A stretch of DNA of 6,234 bases from Pseudomonadota bacterium (GTDB lineage Bacteria > Pseudomonadota > Gammaproteobacteria > Burkholderiales > Burkholderiaceae_F), in the NCBI GenBank assembly GCA_021823635.1, contig JAKANT010000109.1, forward strand, positions 1 to 6,234, given 5' to 3'. Below the pieces are notes generated by a model that ran no database searches, was not told where the DNA came from, and saw nothing but the letters and a program-made list of their open reading frames with translations. This document shows positions 5,697-6,234 of this stretch, in pieces. How positions within the stretch are numbered: position 1 is the first letter of the stretch; every line of letters begins with the position of its first letter. The position numbers and the translations under genes were made by a program.

Positions 5697-6234
5697 TCAC
5701 GGCCACAGAAAGGCCGCGCCGCGCACGCCGGACGAATCGCCGTGCCGGTTGCGCAGCAGGCGCGTGGCGACCATGTCGGAAAACACGTAACGCGCCCAGT
5801 GCCGCGGCACCTCCTGATACAGGGCGTCGATGTTCGACACGCCGCCGCCGAGCACGACGACGTCCGGGTCCAGCACGTTGATCACGGTGGCCAGCGCGCG
5901 CGCCAGCCGCTCGCAGTAGCGCGCGATCGACTCGCGGCAGGCGGCATCGCTCGCGGCCGCGATCGCGCGCGCGTCCAGTCTGCGGCCGCTGCGCCGCAGG
6001 TGATCCGCCGCCAGGCCCGGACCCGACAGGTAGGTTTCGATGCAACCGCAGCGGCCGCAGTAGCAGTCGGGCAACGGCAGATCGTCGCCGCCGGGCAGCG
6101 GCAGCGGGTTGTGGCCCCATTCGCCGGCGATGCCGTTCGGCCCGTCGAGCAGGCGGCCATCGACCACGATGCCGCCGCCCACTCCGGTGCCGAGGATGAC
6201 GCCGAAGACCACACGCGCACATATCATCTCGTCG
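5697..6234 (-). CDS. mak: ROK-family sugar kinase, Mak-like fructokinase (N-terminus outside window)
   Basis: About 178 C-terminal residues are visible and the frame is open to the right edge; compared with E. coli Mak (about 302 residues) some 120 N-terminal residues are missing, including the N-terminal phosphate loop and the catalytic Asp. Numbering from the Met at 6227, the ROK marks are GTGVGGG at 13-19, GEWGHNPLP at 35-43, the zinc knuckle CYCGRCGCIE at 55-64 (ligands expected H39, C55, C57 and C62), LDPDVVVLGGGVSN at 119-132 and RHGDSSGVRGAAFLWP at 161-176. The GEWGHNPLP, CYCG, SN-x-D-x-LYQ and GDSSGVRGAA-x-LWP details resemble E. coli Mak more than NagK, so ATP-dependent phosphorylation of fructose (or mannose) to the 6-phosphate in the cytoplasm is the best guess. 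N-acetylglucosamine or glucose remains possible. C60 is an additional cysteine in the knuckle. The 66-residue gene follows 55 bases downstream. Confidence 0.92.
   Translation of the reverse strand, partial: DEMICARVVFGVILGTGVGGGIVVDGRLLDGPNGIAGEWGHNPLPLPGGDDLPLPDCYCGRCGCIETYLSGPGLAADHLRRSGRRLDARAIAAASDAACRESIARYCERLARALATVINVLDPDVVVLGGGVSNIDALYQEVPRHWARYVFSDMVATRLLRNRHGDSSGVRGAAFLWP

Overview
The window is very GC-rich with strongly G/C-ending codons. The gene complement fits a high-GC proteobacterium, probably beta or gamma: a Mak-like ROK kinase, bacterial PolX, a YbhB-type PEBP protein and a short paired-CBS protein. This placement is an inference from protein resemblance; no rRNA or other taxonomic marker is present.

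Layout. Positions 1-2186 (minus) hold most of a large regulator: an N-terminal winged-helix-like region, a bacterial transcriptional activator (BTAD) domain and a STAND-type ATPase. Its C-terminus lies beyond the left edge. A promoter-like pair and a structured leader sit upstream, including a hairpin that covers its ribosome-binding site (2187-2300). Positions 2372-2599 (minus) encode a 75-residue protein with one C-terminal membrane helix. A 178-base divergent gap with two palindromes separates it from a plus-strand cluster of three genes: a two-CBS-domain protein (2778-3230), DNA polymerase X with a PHP domain (3247-4980) and a PEBP/YbhB-like protein (4977-5444). The first two genes are 16 bases apart, and the second and third overlap by ATGA. 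On the minus strand, converging on this cluster and sharing the bases CTAG with the PEBP stop, is a 66-residue conserved-looking protein (5441-5641). Upstream of it is the C-terminal part of a ROK-family sugar kinase closest to fructokinase Mak (5697-6234), whose N-terminus is beyond the right edge.

How they may work together. The CBS-polX-PEBP set looks like one transcript, placing a likely nucleotide-sensing protein directly before a repair polymerase. The other genes have no evident functional link to it. I see no mobile element, CRISPR array, tRNA or rRNA gene, and nothing that amounts to a clearly new multi-gene system. The most unusual items are the regulator with its occluded ribosome-binding site, the CBS-polX pairing and the two small uncharacterised proteins.
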